Below are positions 34,487-45,802 of a stretch of 64,000 nucleotides of DNA, in pieces. The stretch comes from Mikania micrantha. Taxonomy: Eukaryota > Streptophyta > Magnoliopsida > Asterales > Asteraceae. A model generated the notes under the pieces. That model ran no database searches, was not told the DNA's origin, and saw nothing but the letters and a program-made list of their open reading frames with translations. Location of the stretch: assembly GCA_009363875.1 (NCBI GenBank), contig CM018696.1, forward strand, positions 20,969,475 to 21,033,474. Reading direction: 5' to 3'. The number at the start of each line of letters is the position of its first letter. The first letter of the stretch is position 1. Made by a program: the position numbers and the translations under genes.

Positions 34487-35309
34487 ATGCGCGGAGCATG
34501 TCTTCTAATGTTTGTATAGTCTGCTCGCTCTTCTCATCAGTCTGCGGGTGGTAAGCGGTACTCATGTCCAATCTTGTGCCTAGTGCCTTACGTAAGGACT
34601 TCCAGAAATGCGACGTAAATCGACTGTCGCGGTCAGAGATGATCGAGATTGGCACTCCATGCCGAGTGACCACTACCTTCAGATAAATCCGAGTCAATTT
34701 ATCCAGTTTGTCTGTCTATTTGATAGGTAGAAAGTGTGCAGACCTTGTTAGTCGGTCTACGATAACCCAAATGGTATCGTAACCACTTGCTGTTTTAGGC
34801 AGCTTAGTGATAAAGTCCATGGAAATTTGTTCCCATTTCCACATCGGTATCTCAGGTTGCTGAAGTAGACCTGATGGCTTCTGGTACTCAATCTTGACCT
34901 TTAAGCACGTTAAACACTTACCTACGTAAGTTGCTATTTCAGCTTTCATGTTCGGCCACCAATAGGTCGTCTTCAGATCATGGTTCATTTTATCAGAGCC
35001 CGGATGTATAGAATACCGGCTCTTGTGCGCTTCATCCATCACCACATTTCTCAATCCTCCGTGGTGTGGAATCCAGATCCGATCCATGAAATAGTATGCT
35101 CCGTCGGTCTTTACCTCCAGATGTTTGTCCATGCCACGCAAGGATTCCTGAGTGAGGTTCTCGACTTTCAGAGCTTCCTGTTGGGCGTTCTGAATCTGTT
35201 GTGGCAGTTCAAAAATGAATCTTAAGTTCGTACGCGTTTTGTTGTTTCCTTTCGGCTCAACGAGGCTTCCACTACGTTTTCCTTGCCAGGGTGATACTTG
35301 ATGGCGCAA
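34446..35309 (-). pseudogene. Integrase core and zinc domain of element C
   Basis: One frame (34716-35309) carries the integrase zinc domain (HKSRYSIHPGSDK, CLTCLKVK) and the first catalytic Asp in QISMDFITKLP, ending at a TAG after SAHFLPIK. A second (34446-34697) carries RHGVPISIISDRDSRFTSHF with the second Asp and the TDEKSEQTI region where other copies read TDGQSERTI. Stops between them break the protein. Confidence 0.85.
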
Positions 35310-35776
35310 TCATAATCGCCAATAAGTTCAACCCATCTTCGTTTTCTCATGCTCAGCTCCTTTTGATCAAAGATGTGTTGTAAGCTCTGATCAATGAAGA
35401 TTGTACACTTCGTGCCATATAAGTAGTGTCACCAAATCTTTAGGGCAAACACCACAGCTGCTCCCAACTTGAGATCATGAGTTGTATAATTATTCTCATG
35501 CACCTTTAGTTGTCATGATGCGTAGGCTATGACCTTCTCGCGTTGCATCAATATGCAACCGAGTCCTTGTTTCGAGGCGTTGCAGTACACCATGAAGTCA
35601 TCACATCCTTCCAGCAAGGATAGGATTGGTGCAGTGCATAACATCTGCTTCAACAAGTTGAAAGCAGATTCCTGTTTCTCTCCCCAATTGAACTTATTTT
35701 CTTTGTGTATTAAGGAAGTCAGTGACTGAGCAATTTTCGAGAATCCTTCGATGAATCGCCAGTAGTACCCTGCCAA
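35310..35776 (-). pseudogene. RNase H of element C, degenerate
   Basis: Starts at MAGYYWRFIEGFSK (continuing the RT after a TGA at the VRQFLG site) and reads to YCNASKQGLGC, with Asn where the RNase H catalytic Asp is expected (YCDAS in G and D). A stop follows at 35513. Downstream, KYHPGKEN and a TTHDL-like segment can be recognised in the same or shifted frames up to about 35310. Inactive by both active-site change and stops. Confidence 0.75.
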
Positions 35777-35788
35777 TCCTAAGAATTG

Positions 35789-36328
35789 TCACACCTCGGT
35801 CGGAGTCTTTGGTGCTTCCCAATTCTTGATGGATTCAATCTTGGCTGGGTCTACATGTATTCCCTTCTCATTAACCACATGTCCAAGAAATTGGACTTCG
35901 CGAATCCAAAAGTCGCATTTGGAAAGCTTCGCGTATAGTTGCTCGTTCTTCAACAATTCCAAGACAAGCCTTAGATGTTCAGCATGTTCCTCCTGATTCT
36001 TAGAGTAGATCAAAATATCTTCAATGAACACTATTACGAATTTGTCAATGTGGGGTTTGCACACTCGATTCATGAGATCCATGAATACGGCTGGTGCATT
36101 GGTCAGTCCGGAAGGCATGACCAGAAATTCGTAGTGTCTGTATCGGGTTCTAAAGGCAGTCTTAGGAATATCATCTTCCTGTATCCTTAGTTGGTGGTAG
36201 CCCGATCTCAAATCGATCTTCGAATAGTAGCTTGACCCTTGTAACTGGTCAAACATGTCGTCTATTTGTGGTAACGGGTGTCGATTCTTGATCGTCACCT
36301 TGTTCAGCTTCCTGTAGTCGATACACAT
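35789..36328 (-). pseudogene. Reverse transcriptase of element C
   Basis: An open frame of 179 codons starting at MCIDYRKLNKVTIKNRHPLP. Fingers/palm motifs: SKIDLRSGYHQ with the first catalytic Asp at about residue 39, and FIEDILIYSK at about 101 where the usual FIDD box has Glu instead of the second-last Asp. A TGA at 35789-35791 replaces Arg of EVRQFLG. Upstream, the RT N-terminus is separated from the protease frame by further lesions near 36330-36460. Confidence 0.85.
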
Positions 36329-36459
36329 ACGGAATGATCTGTCTTTCTTCTTTATGAATAAGACCGGTGCTCCCCAAGGTGAGAAGCTCAGTCTGATGAA
36401 TCATTGTCTAACAGCTCTTGCAGCTGGTTAGACAGCTCTTGCATCTCTGTCTGCGCCAG

Positions 36460-37296
36460 TCAGTATGAAACTTTAGCAATTGGTGCTGCTCCTAGGGTGA
36501 GATATATCTGGTACTCGATTTGTCGTTTCGGTGGGAGTCCAGGTAAATCCTCGGGAAATACTTCAGGAAAATCGCGGACTACGGCAATGTCCTTGATCTT
36601 CTTCTCCTGCTTCGGTTGTTCGGTGATAAGGGATAGTATGGCAGCGTACCCCTTCTGTAAGTACTTGCTCGCTTTCATACAAGATATGATTTTCAAAGGT
36701 ATCCCTCGTCGTTCTCCCTGAATTGAGATCTGTTCTCCGCTCGGCAACGTCACTCGTAGGATTTTCTCGTTGCATACGATCTCCGCTTGATTCGCGGATA
36801 ACCAGTCTATTCCAATGACCACATCAAAACTCCCGAGAGTTACCGGCATCAAGTCAATTTCGAGCTCGTGATCCACCAAAACCATGACACATCCTCGAAA
36901 TACGTGTTGCGTTTCAATCAGTTTGTCGTCGGCTAACTCTACGGTATACATATAGTCTAGTGGTGTTGGGGTAGTATCAAGCAATTTGCTAAACTCACTA
37001 GATATAAAGCTCCTATCGGCACATGTATCAAATAATATACTCGCATAGACATTATTTAAAAGGAACGTACCGGTTACGATGTTTGGGTCGTCTTTGGCTT
37101 CTCCCAAGCAAATCACAAATGCTCGGCCTTTGGCTGCCCCTCCTCCAGCCTTTTTTAGCTGTGGGCAATCCCTCCGCATGTGTCCCAGCTTCCCACATTC
37201 ATAACACCCATTTAGAGTGTTCTGGTTGTTGTTGTTATTCAGGTTGTGGTTGGGGTTGTTGTTGTTTGGAAACTTAGACATGCAATCTTTGGCCAT
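36460..37296 (-). pseudogene. Zinc knuckle and protease of element C
   Basis: 278-codon frame. An Asn-rich linker leads to a CCHC zinc knuckle CYECGKLGHMRRDC (residues 31-44), then the aspartic protease with LFDTCAD at about 89-94 in place of DTGAD, so the catalytic loop has lost its Gly. GIDWLSANQAEIVC and the LPPKRQIEYQI segment leading toward RT follow. The frame ends at 36460-36462. Protease would process the Gag-Pol protein; this copy is likely inactive. Confidence 0.85.
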
Positions 37297-38124
37297 GTGG
37301 CCATGTCGTCCGCACTTTTGGCAACGGTACCGTTCGCATTGCCCAAAGTGGTGATAGGAACACCGGTTGCATAGTGGGTATTTTCCCTAATATACACCCT
37401 TCCCCTTATCCTCAGGTTGGGTGGCGGTGAAGGTTCTTGCTGGTGCTGATCTTGGTTGTTGTTGGTGTGATGAATGAGACTGATGATGACTGGGTTCCCA
37501 CTTGCATTTGTGGCTTTCCAGAGGTTTCCGATGTTCACCTCGTTTGCGCAGCTTTCCCTGAGCCACAGCTTGATCAGTAAGTTTGTGGGCCAGTCTGATT
37601 GTAGGTTGAATCTGGGTCGGGTCGGAGGCTGTGACCATGCTTTGGATCTGTTCAGGAAGTCCACTGATGAATAGCTCAATCTTTTTGTATTCCAGGGTTA
37701 CCATTCCCGGCCACAACTTACACAATTTGTGGAACCATGTGCAGTATTGTTCGATATCCGATCCCACCATCTTGTGGACCCGGAATTCTTCCTCTAGCTT
37801 CTTGATCTCATTTCTTGGGCAGTACTCTTCCTGTAGCATCCTAGTGAAATCTTCCCAGGTCATCGAGTTAGCACCGTCCAAACCCAGTGTTTGGACATGG
37901 GTATTCCTCCATGTGGGGCCGGTCCCCCCAGAGTACCGGTTGCGTATTTAACCCGGTTTTCATCTGCGCACTCGCACATTGAGAAGACTGATTCTGCCTT
38001 CTCCACCCATCGGAGCATCCCAACGGCTCCTTCTGTTCACTTGAAAGTATGGGGATGGCAGCTCAGAAAGGTTTTGAATGAGCATCCCTTGTTGGTGCTG
38101 CCATGCGATCCTGTTTGTCAGTAA
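37239..38124 (-). pseudogene. gag of element C, frameshifted
   Basis: Minus-strand reading from about 38110: CSFKTFLSCHPHTFK, a TGA, TEGAVGMLRWVEKAESVFSM (retrotransposon gag core), then a shift near 37930 into the frame 37387-37881 with DGANSMTWEDFTRMLQEEYC, KMVGSDIEQYCTWFHKLC and LFISGLPEQIQSMV. A further overlap in another frame (37239-37679) leads toward the zinc knuckle. These match the Ty3/gypsy Gag domain (PF03732-like by memory). I cannot place the true start; the N-terminus may be lost in 38125-38700. Confidence 0.75.
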
Positions 38125-38704
38125 CCAATGTTGTGTGTTAGTGATGGTGTTAGCGATACTATGTTAGTCGGGTTAGGCAAGTGTTAGTACTGTTGTTGGT
38201 TCTGCTTCTTTCATTATGCAGGCGACTTGTTTCATACTCAGCAATCGCTTTGCAGACCCGGCGATCAACCATCATTTTGATGGTTGCCGCACCGATTTGT
38301 CTCTTGTGTTGCCGGGCATGTGCTCCTTTTCCCGTCGTAGTAGATTTATATATGAAAGGGATAGTGTGTTAGTTCTCATTGGTTAGGGTGTTAGTCAAGT
38401 GTCACGTTAGATGTCATGTTAGTGGCAGTCATGATCATTAATATCAGCTTGAAGTACAACGATTTTTCAGAACAAATTATAATCAAAATGGTTTGTATGA
38501 TCACATCCCGCTCATATAGGCGTACAAAAAGTAAATTAAACTGAAACAGAACAATCTAACTAATCCGAGGAAATCTTGGAGTGTCAATCTCCACTGTCCA
38601 CAGGACCGTCATCCTGGTCCTCCTCAGAATCCTCATTAGGGGTTCTCATCGAAGTCACCTTCCTCAAGGTCCTCGGCCTCGAATTGAGGCTCCTGCTCCT
38701 GCTC
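38125..38704 (-). other. Spacer between gag and pre-gag ORF in element C
   Basis: No convincing coding frame. TGTTAGTG-type words recur (about 38135-38180 and 38365-38420). It may be a decayed N-terminal gag segment or an intron-like leader; I see no decisive splice signals. Confidence 0.4.
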
Positions 38705-39330
38705 CTATTCCTGCTCGGGATCCACGATGAGTTGTTTTGCCCAAGTGTCCTGGAGTACAGCCTGGTTCTCTTCGTTCGCGACTTCCACCACAGCTAGTCG
38801 CCCACCTTGCTCCTGAACCACGACAGCGATTTCTCCTTGTTGTTCCTCCAGTTGTGCTGCCCTGTTTCGGAGTGCTGCAATCTCGTCTACTACCTGCTCC
38901 TGCAAGTAGTTTACCTGTCCTCGGAGGCGGTGGTTCTCCTCACGGAGAACTCTAACCTCCTCCTCCAACTCGCGCGGCCTACGTGCCTCCCGAGCTGATC
39001 GGGAAACATGGGCTGCGAAAGCCCGCTCGAGTGGCACACCGAGTGCCAGGGGTCGATGTGCGCTCGTCACATCACTATGTAGCCGTGGGAGATGTACTAT
39101 CTCCTCCACAATTCAGTCCCATACAGTCGGAGGGTACCAACTCCATTATCTAGCGCATTTCGCTAGACGTGCTCTCTCAGTTTCCTATGCATCGACTCGG
39201 TATACGATATCCCGGATCCTTCGACAGCCCTCCTGCGTCAACTCGTATTTCGCGGGGCGTTTCCCGGGTTCCTCCCATCGTCGTTGTTGGCCATCCTGTA
39301 ATCTTAAATCAGTAAGTAACAGGTAATAAT
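38705..39330 (-). pseudogene. Pre-gag ORF of element C with coiled coil, function unknown
   Basis: A single minus-strand frame can be followed from about 39330 to the TAG near 38705, interrupted by only three stops (at about 39185, 39143 and 39113). It reads EEPGKRPAKYELTQEGCRRI, a Trp/Tyr-rich segment (WSWYPPTVWD), IVEEIVHLPRLHSD, and then a long Leu-heptad coiled coil (RELEEEVRVLREENHRLRGQ through AALRNRAAQLEEQQGE) with an acidic C-terminus. The uninterrupted last part is 134 codons without an internal ATG (the codon at 39107-39109 is GTG). It is GC-rich compared with the LTRs. I do not recognise the family. Elements D, E and G lack such an ORF between primer site and gag. It could be an additional structural protein, a Gag N-terminal module or a captured host segment. 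Confidence 0.55.
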
Positions 39331-39429
39331 AATAACATATTATCGTGCAATGTCTAAGTGTAGTGTCTAATGTTGAGCAATGGCTATAGTCTAAGTTTAC
39401 TAAATGCAAACCTAGATCTCTATAACCAA

Positions 39430-39442
39430 GGCTCTGATACCA
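39430..39442 (-). other. Primer binding site of element C
   Basis: Minus strand TGGTATCAGAGCC, three bases inside the 5' LTR; a perfect match to the initiator tRNA-Met type site. Confidence 0.9.
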
Positions 39443-39445
39443 GTC

Positions 39446-42347
39446 TGTCACACCCCCAAATTCCCTAGTGTGGAGTCATACCACATGGGTGTGACGTGGC
39501 CAGAATTGCAGCTCATGGTCATATAGAACAACTCTATATGTGTTTTTCAAAAGACATTGTTTGTCACAACCAAATGATTTTATATAATAAAGCAGCGGAA
39601 TTATCATCGTTAAGCAGCGGAAAATAATTTTTCATACACTACATTATTTTAAAAAGTATATAACATAGATTTACATTGTTTGATCAAATGACGCGACATG
39701 AAAGTATGCAGATCCTAAGCTCGTGTCCTTATGTGTGATTCCTGAATCCATATGCCTGGCAGTTACCGGAGAATACAAGTTTAAGAAAAAGTGTCAACAC
39801 AATGGTTGGTGAGTTCACAGGTTTTGATACACACACACGAACAGATATATATATATATATACAATCAGAAAACGTGTGTCATGTTGTTTATTAAATGTTA
39901 GTCCCAAGCCCTAGGCTCGAAGTGTCAGTGCGTCACTACCAAACTAGACTTGTTAGTCCTTGCCTCCGCTGTGTCTCGTAATAACATAGCAAGATAGGTT
40001 GAGATTTCACGTGTCCCGAACTCCAGTCAATATTGTGTCACTTGGGGTTCGTCACACCCAAACAGATCTATTCAAACTCACCTCGTTGTTTGTACATTAA
40101 CGGTAAGACTTTGTGAGGGCTTGTTACGATTACAACACTTAATGTTTGTCTAATAACCCAGCATACACATAATGTTTGTAATAGCATAAATGTTTGACTC
40201 AATTCAACAAGTATTCTCCCCCTATTTGAAAATCTTGTAAAAGAGGAAAGAGGGGCCATAAACTCACCTTAGTAGATATCGGAAAAACAAATGCATAAGC
40301 TCCCGCGTGAAGACGTGTCGGTCACCGGCTACCTATATCATATACCACACATGAGTTCATGTAAGCGACCGTGTTCGTGTTCGTGCTCGTGTTTGTGCTC
40401 AGTAACCCTTGGTTGTTATGTTTGCTCATGACGGTCCACATTGAGCATGCTTGCTCGTGTTTGACCATGTCTAGTCAACGACCTGTTGGTGAACAGAGTG
40501 TCGGTTGTGATTTGTGTAACATTCTTGATTGTGCTCGTTGTGTGCAAAACGCGCAAATCGCATTCATGGACAACTTACTATTTATAGTAAGTTTCCATTT
40601 TTAGCAAGTCCTATATCACCTATCGTTTTTAAGGTTCTAGCATGCTCGTTAGTCCTATGTGATCATGTTAACACATAGCACATTATCATATGTGGTCAAA
40701 TAAGCATACAAGTCGTTTTCACACATTAAAGTATCCTAAAAAGGAAAGTTTCCAAATTTAGCATGAATATCGTCGGAAACCATCTAACTTAACTTACAAT
40801 AATCATATGCAATCATGTTAAGTAATTTAACACTTACAAATCATGTGTTATACATCAAAATAGAGTTTTCTAAAAATAAAGTTACTATAAATAGTAACTA
40901 TGACGTATCATTCAAAGGATTATCCTAAGCATTCCCATTTCATTTTTATATCAAATAACATCATATAATACAATTTAACATCATCTAAACATGTCAATCT
41001 AGGCCAAACTATCACTCATCAACATTTAGGCCACAAAAGTTACTAAATATAGTAACTTGGTCTAAAATAACCACAAATCAATCTCCATCCAAATCTCTTA
41101 TCATTCTAACATCATATTATCATCCAAATAACCAAACCATACACATGCATATTCATAATCTCATCCATATCATCATGTTGTAACTAAAAAGTTGCTAAAA
41201 ATAGTGTCTCAAATAACCCATTTCTAACCATTCTATTGATCGTAAAACTTGTATCACATTACTAATACCAACAATAATCATGTATCAACATTCAAATATA
41301 TCTAGAATACACTAGATCATACATGCATGACACTATTTCATTCATTCATGGCTAAATCATGCATTTTACACATACACATCATCATGGATCATCATATAAC
41401 ATTGTCAAATCATCATTGATCATCAAATATCATAAAAACATCATCAAACCCAGATTCATATGGTTGAAAATTCGTGCATGCAAGGCTAAAGAGCTTGCAT
41501 GTGGTTTTTAAGCATTATATGTGTGTTTGTGTGTGTTGACAGTGCATATTAGCCATGAAAACTACCTTCTAGTGTTTTCAAAGGCTGAGGTGATGAATCT
41601 ACCATCTTCTAGAGCTCCTGGACAGTAGGTTTGTGTAGGAACAAGAAGGTGGTGGTGGTCTCCAAGCTTCTATGTGGATATCAAGCTTCAACCTTCAAGC
41701 CTTGAGCTTCAAAATGGTCTTTAATGGCTTCCAATGGAGCTTCTTGGGGGTTTTGCAGAAGAAATGGTCGAGGGTTTGCGTATGGAACCAAAGATAATGA
41801 GTGATGTAGGCAGTATAGCAATGATTGTCTTGGATTTATAAAAATTTGGCATCTGGATGTCGTCGCGTACCGCCGAGAAGGTCAAAAAGATTCTTGGCGT
41901 ACCGCGATGGAATTCGGGAATTCAAAATCCCCGCTCGTCCATCGCGTACTGCCATGGGCTTCTCTGAGGTCCGTCGCGTACCGCGATGAGTCCAAGAAGA
42001 GCCCATTAGGCCCAATTTCAATGGTTTAGCCCGTTTTTCGCCGTTTTCACGTCTACGGACTATTGTTCGGTATCGTTTGAACTATCAAGTTCAATCTTCA
42101 AGCGTTTCGTAAGGTTTCTAGTGTTTTGTTACACGATGTGCTTTGAAGTTCACCAATGTTTGTGTTTTCTTAGACATGTGTGTGCATGTTGCGATGATTT
42201 TCCGAATTATCGTGTTTGTGTCAGTGTTCGTACAGTAATGCCACATGTCACACCAAATTAGACTAATTCTAGTGCCACGTATGCAACTATCAATTAAATA
42301 AACATTAAGAAAATGAGATGCTGACCTTGAATTTACGGGGTGTCACA
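39446..42347 (-). repeat. 5' LTR of element C (LTR family II)
   Basis: About 2.9 kb, plus-strand ends TGTCACACCCCCAAATTCC and TTACGGGGTGTCACA. It has a segment around 40155-40545 (GTGTTCGTGTTCGTGCTCG etc.) absent from the 3' LTR. The TATA box (minus strand, 41833-41841) and the CGCGTACCGC cluster (41862-41990) are kept. Adjacent to the ATATG duplication at 42348-42352. Confidence 0.9.
41833..41990 (-). promoter_or_regulatory. Core promoter with GC-rich motif cluster in 5' LTR of C
   Basis: TTTATAAAT on the minus strand and, upstream of it, four CGCGTACCGC variants (near 41863, 41898, 41940 and 41970). In the 5' LTR these would drive the genomic transcript of element C. Confidence 0.55.
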
Positions 42348-42352
42348 ATATG

Positions 42353-42463
42353 CTCATTTTGGTCATAACCTACGAGATTACACCAACAAACAAACCATGT
42401 GGCATTGATATGTCTTCGTTATAAATATAAATATAACGACGAGATGTCATCAGGATAAGCTTT
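42353..42463. other. Short host spacer between elements C and IV
   Basis: About 110 bases without coding signal. It follows the target duplication of C and so is probably continuation of the BAHD intron. Confidence 0.45.
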
Positions 42464-44276
42464 TGCGACACCCCAACCTGGTTTTAGGGCTGATGTGTCA
42501 CGTATACGGAATCAGAAGTAAATGCAACAATTCCAAATGTATTTAAAACATAAATACATAAGTCTTAAGTTGATAATTAAACATAACAACACAAATATTT
42601 AAGTTTTAAGTATTGATTATTACATTTACTACAGGAACAGAAATTTTCAGATTTAGCTCCGATTTTACTCTCAAAATTCCCCGCCTGGTTTTCTTGATTA
42701 CCTACACAAAAGAGATAAACACCACAAAAAAAATACGGCTGAGCCAAAAAATGCTCAGTGACGGATGAATAATAGTAATAAAGAAGTTCAGAAGGTGGTG
42801 AAAAATAGGAAAAATTCAAGTGAAAATATAACCGGATAGTGGTCAGAAACAAGATCGGAACAGTAATCAGCTGTCTGACTTTTATATTTCAGAAACATTA
42901 ACACATTTTATATTTTAAGCCATAATTAGAACATTACAGAATATACCATGAGCCAACTGTACATATAATAAGTGTAAGGCTCACGGGTAGCTAACTCTCG
43001 CTTACCAGACACATGCGATAGTTAGTGTTGGCATACCGTCATTATCCCCCAGAATCAGAAAGTACAGTTTAAAATTATCCTAGGACCAGTCCATACGCCT
43101 CCCCAGAATTCAGCAGGTGCACAGTGTACTATCAGAGTACTAATGGAGACGCCGTGAACTCAACTAACCGTCACGGATGGTTTCACATCATGGTTGCCGC
43201 CATAATGGGCCTGTAGTCAACTTTACAGGTAGGTGCATGCTCGGGTAACAGAAAATAGGTTCAGAAAATTCAGCAGGGTAGACAAACTACCAAGTTCAGT
43301 AGTTTTCGGATCATGCAATAATGAGTACAATATAATCTAGATATATTGCATGGTAAACAAAACGGAGAAACATGATATCATATTGTGGCAATCAGAATTC
43401 AAAATATAATAAGAAATGAATTTTAATGATTACATAAGCAGATTTACAGAAACAGATTGCAGAACTGAAAATACTACGATTTAATAAACAGAACCCGTAC
43501 GATAACAGACAACATAATTTATACTCTGAGTTAAATAAACGGAATCTGTACCTTATCCTTAGCAATTAACTCAGCAAATAATCAGATAAATACGCACGTA
43601 GTCCAAATCTCTGATGATTCAGAAATATGTGTTTTCGTTTGATTTCATGTTAGTTTAAACAAATTATGCTTCGTATACAAATTCGGTTATATTTTGAGGA
43701 TTTGAACCTTTTTACGTTTAACCAATCAAATTGGTTTATGTTATAAACTTATTTGTTAACATTTTCTAATTTCACATATTTGTGATTCAAACAGTTTTAA
43801 AATTTGAGATATTACGATTTAAACGATTCAAATAAAGCAATTAAAAAATATAGTTTCGGATAGGATCGAACTCGTCTTTCTTAATCGGATTTTCAAAACT
43901 AGGTCGGTTAAACACAATCTATGATTATTTGTTTAGTTATATTTATTTTATTTTTTTTATAAATATATCTATGGACCTGTTCATTGTTATTTATTTATTT
44001 ATTTATTTATTTTATAGATACATGCACTTACAGCTTCCTTTTCATTCCTGATATATATATCATTAATTCAAAATCAATTAATATGTTTTACGGTTAAAAG
44101 AAAACTTATTATGAATCATTTAAAACATTACAAGAGGTTTTGAATTAAACCAACACCATATAATTCTCAATAAACTTAACAGACAAATAATCATAAACAT
44201 ATACCCAACCCAATCATTATCTAACATTGTTTCTCGTTTGTTTTGATTATTATTATTATTATTGTTGTTGTTGTTG

Positions 44277-44307
<31 letters not shown>

Positions 44308-45217
44308 TTTTATGTCTTCTTCATCAGAAGAACTAAAATCACCAAGTTAATAACCGTAACGATTTCCTAGTATCATTTTATTATACATATCTTGTTATTT
44401 ATGGATTAGTATTACCGGCTTTACACGTTATAAACCCACCCGAACGCATAAGCGATTGAGGGTTTGGAATTGAAGATTATCAATATAACATTTCCATAAA
44501 CTAGACCTGTGAATTCACATGACTTGATAGATTCAATATAGATAGCAAATTTACCTCTCAATGGTTTGAGGATTAACCGTAACTGAGATCGAAATGATAC
44601 ACACGATCAAAAAAATTGAGCTACGAATCGTGACCTGAACCGCTCCAACCTTGACTTCTCTTCCGGCTGTAACGAGTTATGATCGCGGTGCCTACGATGG
44701 TGTTTCGTGGCTGTGATGGTTAATTGTTCTGGCCATGCGTGGATAACAGACAACTAGCAAGGGATATATTAATTCAAAACCTTGTATGTAGAATATTCAA
44801 TATATATATATATATATTTGGTAAGTAGGCTAAGGAGTCTTGCACACGAAGATTTCATTTTTTTTTTATGTTTAATATATATAGTAGATGTAATCATATT
44901 ATTGTTCGGGTATGGGTCAGATCCTTCACTCGTTTGTAACTTTAATTGAATACGGTTGCGAATGCTAGCGGAGTGATATTTAATTAGATGTTGCTAATTT
45001 AATCAAGTATTATTTAAATGAGATTTTCACTATTATAAACATTAGTTATAATATTAGATCCTTTGTTTCAGTTTGTTTATAATAACCAAGTCAAAGTTTA
45101 TTAAATTAACTAGTTCAGTTTTCAATAAATCAAATGTTTAGTACTTAACTTGTTATTCTTTATGTATATATTTTTTTAATTGAAAATTTTTTTATAGTTA
45201 ATTTTTCGGTTATTACA
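42464..45217 (-). repeat. 3' LTR of gypsy element IV
   Basis: Plus-strand ends TGCGACACCCCAACCTGG and TTTTTCGGTTATTACA, i.e. TGTAATAACCG...GGGTGTCGCA on the minus strand, about 2.75 kb. A polypurine tract abuts it at 45218. It has TTTA microsatellites (about 43993-44022, 44276-44310) and a TTG/TTA run near 44250. It differs from LTR families I-III. Candidate left flank is GCTTT (42459-42463); the other flank is outside the window. Confidence 0.8.
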
Positions 45218-45240
45218 ATTATTCCCCCCTTAGAAAAATT
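45218..45240 (-). other. Polypurine tract of element IV
   Basis: Minus strand: CTAAGGGGGGAATAAT directly before TGTAATAACC of the LTR, preceded by a GACGAAATTTTT-type block similar to the other chromoviruses. Confidence 0.75.
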
Positions 45241-45802
45241 TCGTCTTCGAAATTTCAGAGTTTACAGAACAATTTATTAACAAGATATTACAGAATTATT
45301 CGTTTTATTTTAATTCGTCATATACTAAAACTCTGTAATGATTTAATTTTAGAATTTCAGATAATATTTTACAGAAACATATAATTAATATGAATAATAA
45401 AGTAAACCGTCGTACATAATTTTAGACTCGAATAAATTCGGATATTGCGAGCGAATCATTTCCTCTAACTCCTAAGTCGCTTCACGTTAAGAATGGTTCT
45501 CCCACAGAATTTTAACAAACGGAATTGTTTTTCTGCGCATAACTCGTTCTTGATGGTCGAGATTCGCTTCCAGTACTTTCTCGTATGATAGACCTTTACG
45601 GATATCCGAAATTGGATAATTAACTATGAGTAAAGGATAATAATTATACCCTCGCAATAACGATACATGAAAGACATTATGTACATGAGACAATTGTGGT
45701 GGTAATGCTAGACGATACGAAACTTTGCCAACTCGTTCCAGAATTTCAAACGGTCTGATAAACCTTGGACTTAGTTTTCCTTTAAGTCCGAAACGACGAA
45801 CA
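45241..45802 (-). pseudogene. pol C-terminus of element IV (integrase end and chromodomain-type tail)
   Basis: Minus-strand reading: FGLKGKLSPRFIRPFEILER (GPF/Y-like region) and VGKVSYRLALPPQLSHVHNV, then FHVSLLRGYNYYPLLIVNYP, VLEANLDHQERVMRRKTIPF and VKILWENHS, ending at a TAA (45487-45489); after the stop, EEMIRSQYP near 45440 shows that the original protein was longer. The tail type (QVRVLR-x-IPFVKILW) differs from C, D and G, so it is another chromovirus lineage. The left (upstream) part is cut at 45802/45803 by the LTR of element D. Confidence 0.75.

Larger units (their letters stand above)
31107..42347 (-). mobile_element. Full-length Ty3/gypsy chromovirus C (Tekay-like), degenerate
   Basis: Two LTRs (31107-33725 and 39446-42347) in the same orientation enclose an internal region of 5.7 kb with primer site, pre-gag ORF, gag, pol and polypurine tract, all on the minus strand. 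A perfect 5-bp duplication ATATG flanks the whole (31102-31106, 42348-42352). Order PR-RT-RH-IN with chromodomain-type tail places it in chromoviruses. Many stops and frameshifts make it non-autonomous. By eye the two LTRs differ at about nine positions in their first 200 bases, so the insertion is not recent. Confidence 0.9.

Noticed and set aside
43990..44310. TTTA-type microsatellites as possible regulatory sites
   Set aside because: Simple repeats inside an LTR, common in plant DNA; nothing further to support a function.
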